DNA of 64,000 nucleotides from Paraburkholderia fungorum (GTDB lineage Bacteria > Pseudomonadota > Gammaproteobacteria > Burkholderiales > Burkholderiaceae), in the NCBI RefSeq assembly GCF_003610895.1, contig NZ_MCAS01000008.1, positions 62,001 through 126,000 on the forward strand, given 5' to 3'. The translations under genes and the position numbers were made by a program. Under the pieces are notes generated by a model that made no database searches, was not told the DNA's origin, and was given only the letters and a program-made list of their open reading frames with translations. Shown one piece after another: positions 63,551 through 64,000 of the stretch. The first letter of the stretch is position 1. Each line of letters starts with the position of its first letter.

Positions 63551-64000
63551 ATGACATATCAAGCCAGCCAACCCGATCACGCCGCTGCGAAACCGGCGTT
63601 CAGGTTGAGTGTTCTCGACAAGAGTCCGATCGCCCATGGCGAAAGTGCGGCCGACGCGCTTGCGCGTAGCGTCGAACTCGCCCGTGCCGCCGAAGCGTGG
63701 GGCTATCACCGCTACTGGTTCGCCGAGCACCACAACACGAGCGCGCTCGCCTGCCCGACGCCCGAAATCCTGATCGCTCACGTGCTTGCGCATACGCACC
63801 GGATCCGGGTCGGCTCGGGTGGCGTGATGCTGCAGCATTACAGTCCGTACAAGATCGCGGAAAATTTCAATCTGCTCGCCGCGCTCGCACCCGGCCGTGT
63901 CGATATGGGCATCGGCAAGGCGCCGGGAGGATTGCCGCTGTCCACGCGCGCGCTGCAAGGCACGGCCGATCCGTCACATCGGCGCGATTTCACGGAACTG
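63551..64000 (+). CDS. LLM class flavin-dependent oxidoreductase (3' partial)
   Basis: 150 codons are open from ATG 63551 to the right edge. The sequence has FRLSVLDKSPI, 'RAAEAWGYHRYWFAEHHN' and 'VGSGGVMLQHYSPYKIAENF', typical of the MsnO8/luciferase-like subgroup of bacterial luciferase-family oxidoreductases. These often sit in sulfonate or sulfone utilisation loci. The gene is divergent from the NtaA-type gene by 278 bases and continues outside the window. Confidence 0.85.
   Translation, partial: MTYQASQPDHAAAKPAFRLSVLDKSPIAHGESAADALARSVELARAAEAWGYHRYWFAEHHNTSALACPTPEILIAHVLAHTHRIRVGSGGVMLQHYSPYKIAENFNLLAALAPGRVDMGIGKAPGGLPLSTRALQGTADPSHRRDFTEL

Noticed and set aside
1..64000. CRISPR arrays, tRNA or rRNA genes, riboswitches, phage or conjugation genes
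   Set aside because: Looked for on both strands by eye; no spaced direct repeats, cloverleaf-like sequences, known aptamer cores or such gene families were found. A covariance-model search would be needed to be sure.

Overview
The window looks like a chromosomal segment of a high-GC beta-proteobacterium of the Burkholderiaceae, most like Paraburkholderia (inference). The support is a Burkholderia-type trimeric porin, a TIGR01841-like phasin, many solute-binding proteins of ABC importers, and small stress proteins of kinds common in that family. No rRNA, tRNA, CRISPR array, intact insertion sequence or phage gene was seen. Nearly everything is catabolism, uptake and local regulation, arranged as small islands each with its own regulator.

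Region 1 (1-11.9 kb): the end of a LacI-type regulator, then a minus-strand operon for a polyamine-type ABC importer ending in an M24 metallohydrolase. A divergent plus-strand set follows: GSA-aminomutase-like aminotransferase, FMN 2-hydroxyacid dehydrogenase, Rid protein, FAH-family hydrolase and porin. The intergenic region carries two face-to-face promoters, each with a CG-centred LacI-type palindrome just after its -10 box, so the set probably works as one regulon for an unknown nitrogen-containing substrate. Region 2 (11.9-15.4 kb): MarR regulator, alpha/beta hydrolase and Baeyer-Villiger-type monooxygenase. Region 3 (15.4-26.9 kb): a mosaic of small lipoproteins, two paralogous AraC regulators, a truncated beta-propeller-like gene, a secreted hydrolase, a GNAT, a cupin, a stand-alone leuB-like gene and a chemoreceptor.

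Region 4 (27-33.7 kb): DeoR regulator, then a lipoprotein, a Tat-exported phospholipase C, a choline/betaine-binding protein and a HAD phosphatase. This reads as a kit for obtaining choline from phosphatidylcholine. Region 5 (33.8-37.2 kb): nitronate monooxygenase divergent from a LysR gene and an MFS exporter, followed by a decayed piece of a flavohaemoprotein-like reductase. Region 6 (37.2-46.4 kb): two amino-acid-related operons. One joins a branched-chain-type binding protein, an atypical peptide deformylase and a class IV aminotransferase beside an Lrp regulator. The other joins a second polyamine-type ABC importer and a proline-racemase-family enzyme lacking its second catalytic cysteine, next to a GlxA/AraC regulator. 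Region 7 (46.5-49.2 kb): small stress or envelope proteins and strong hairpins.

Region 8 (49.2-64 kb): an organosulfur island. A minus-strand run encodes an SsuA-like protein, TauD-type dioxygenase, binding protein, SsuB- and SsuC-like ABC subunits, SBP56/methanethiol oxidase and a membrane protein. Divergent from it is a fused protein with an acyl-CoA-dehydrogenase/SfnB-like half and a complete TauD-like half, the most unusual gene here. Beyond lie a family 5 binding protein, a phasin, an ahpC remnant, an NtaA-type flavin monooxygenase and, running off the right edge, a bacterial-luciferase-like oxidoreductase.
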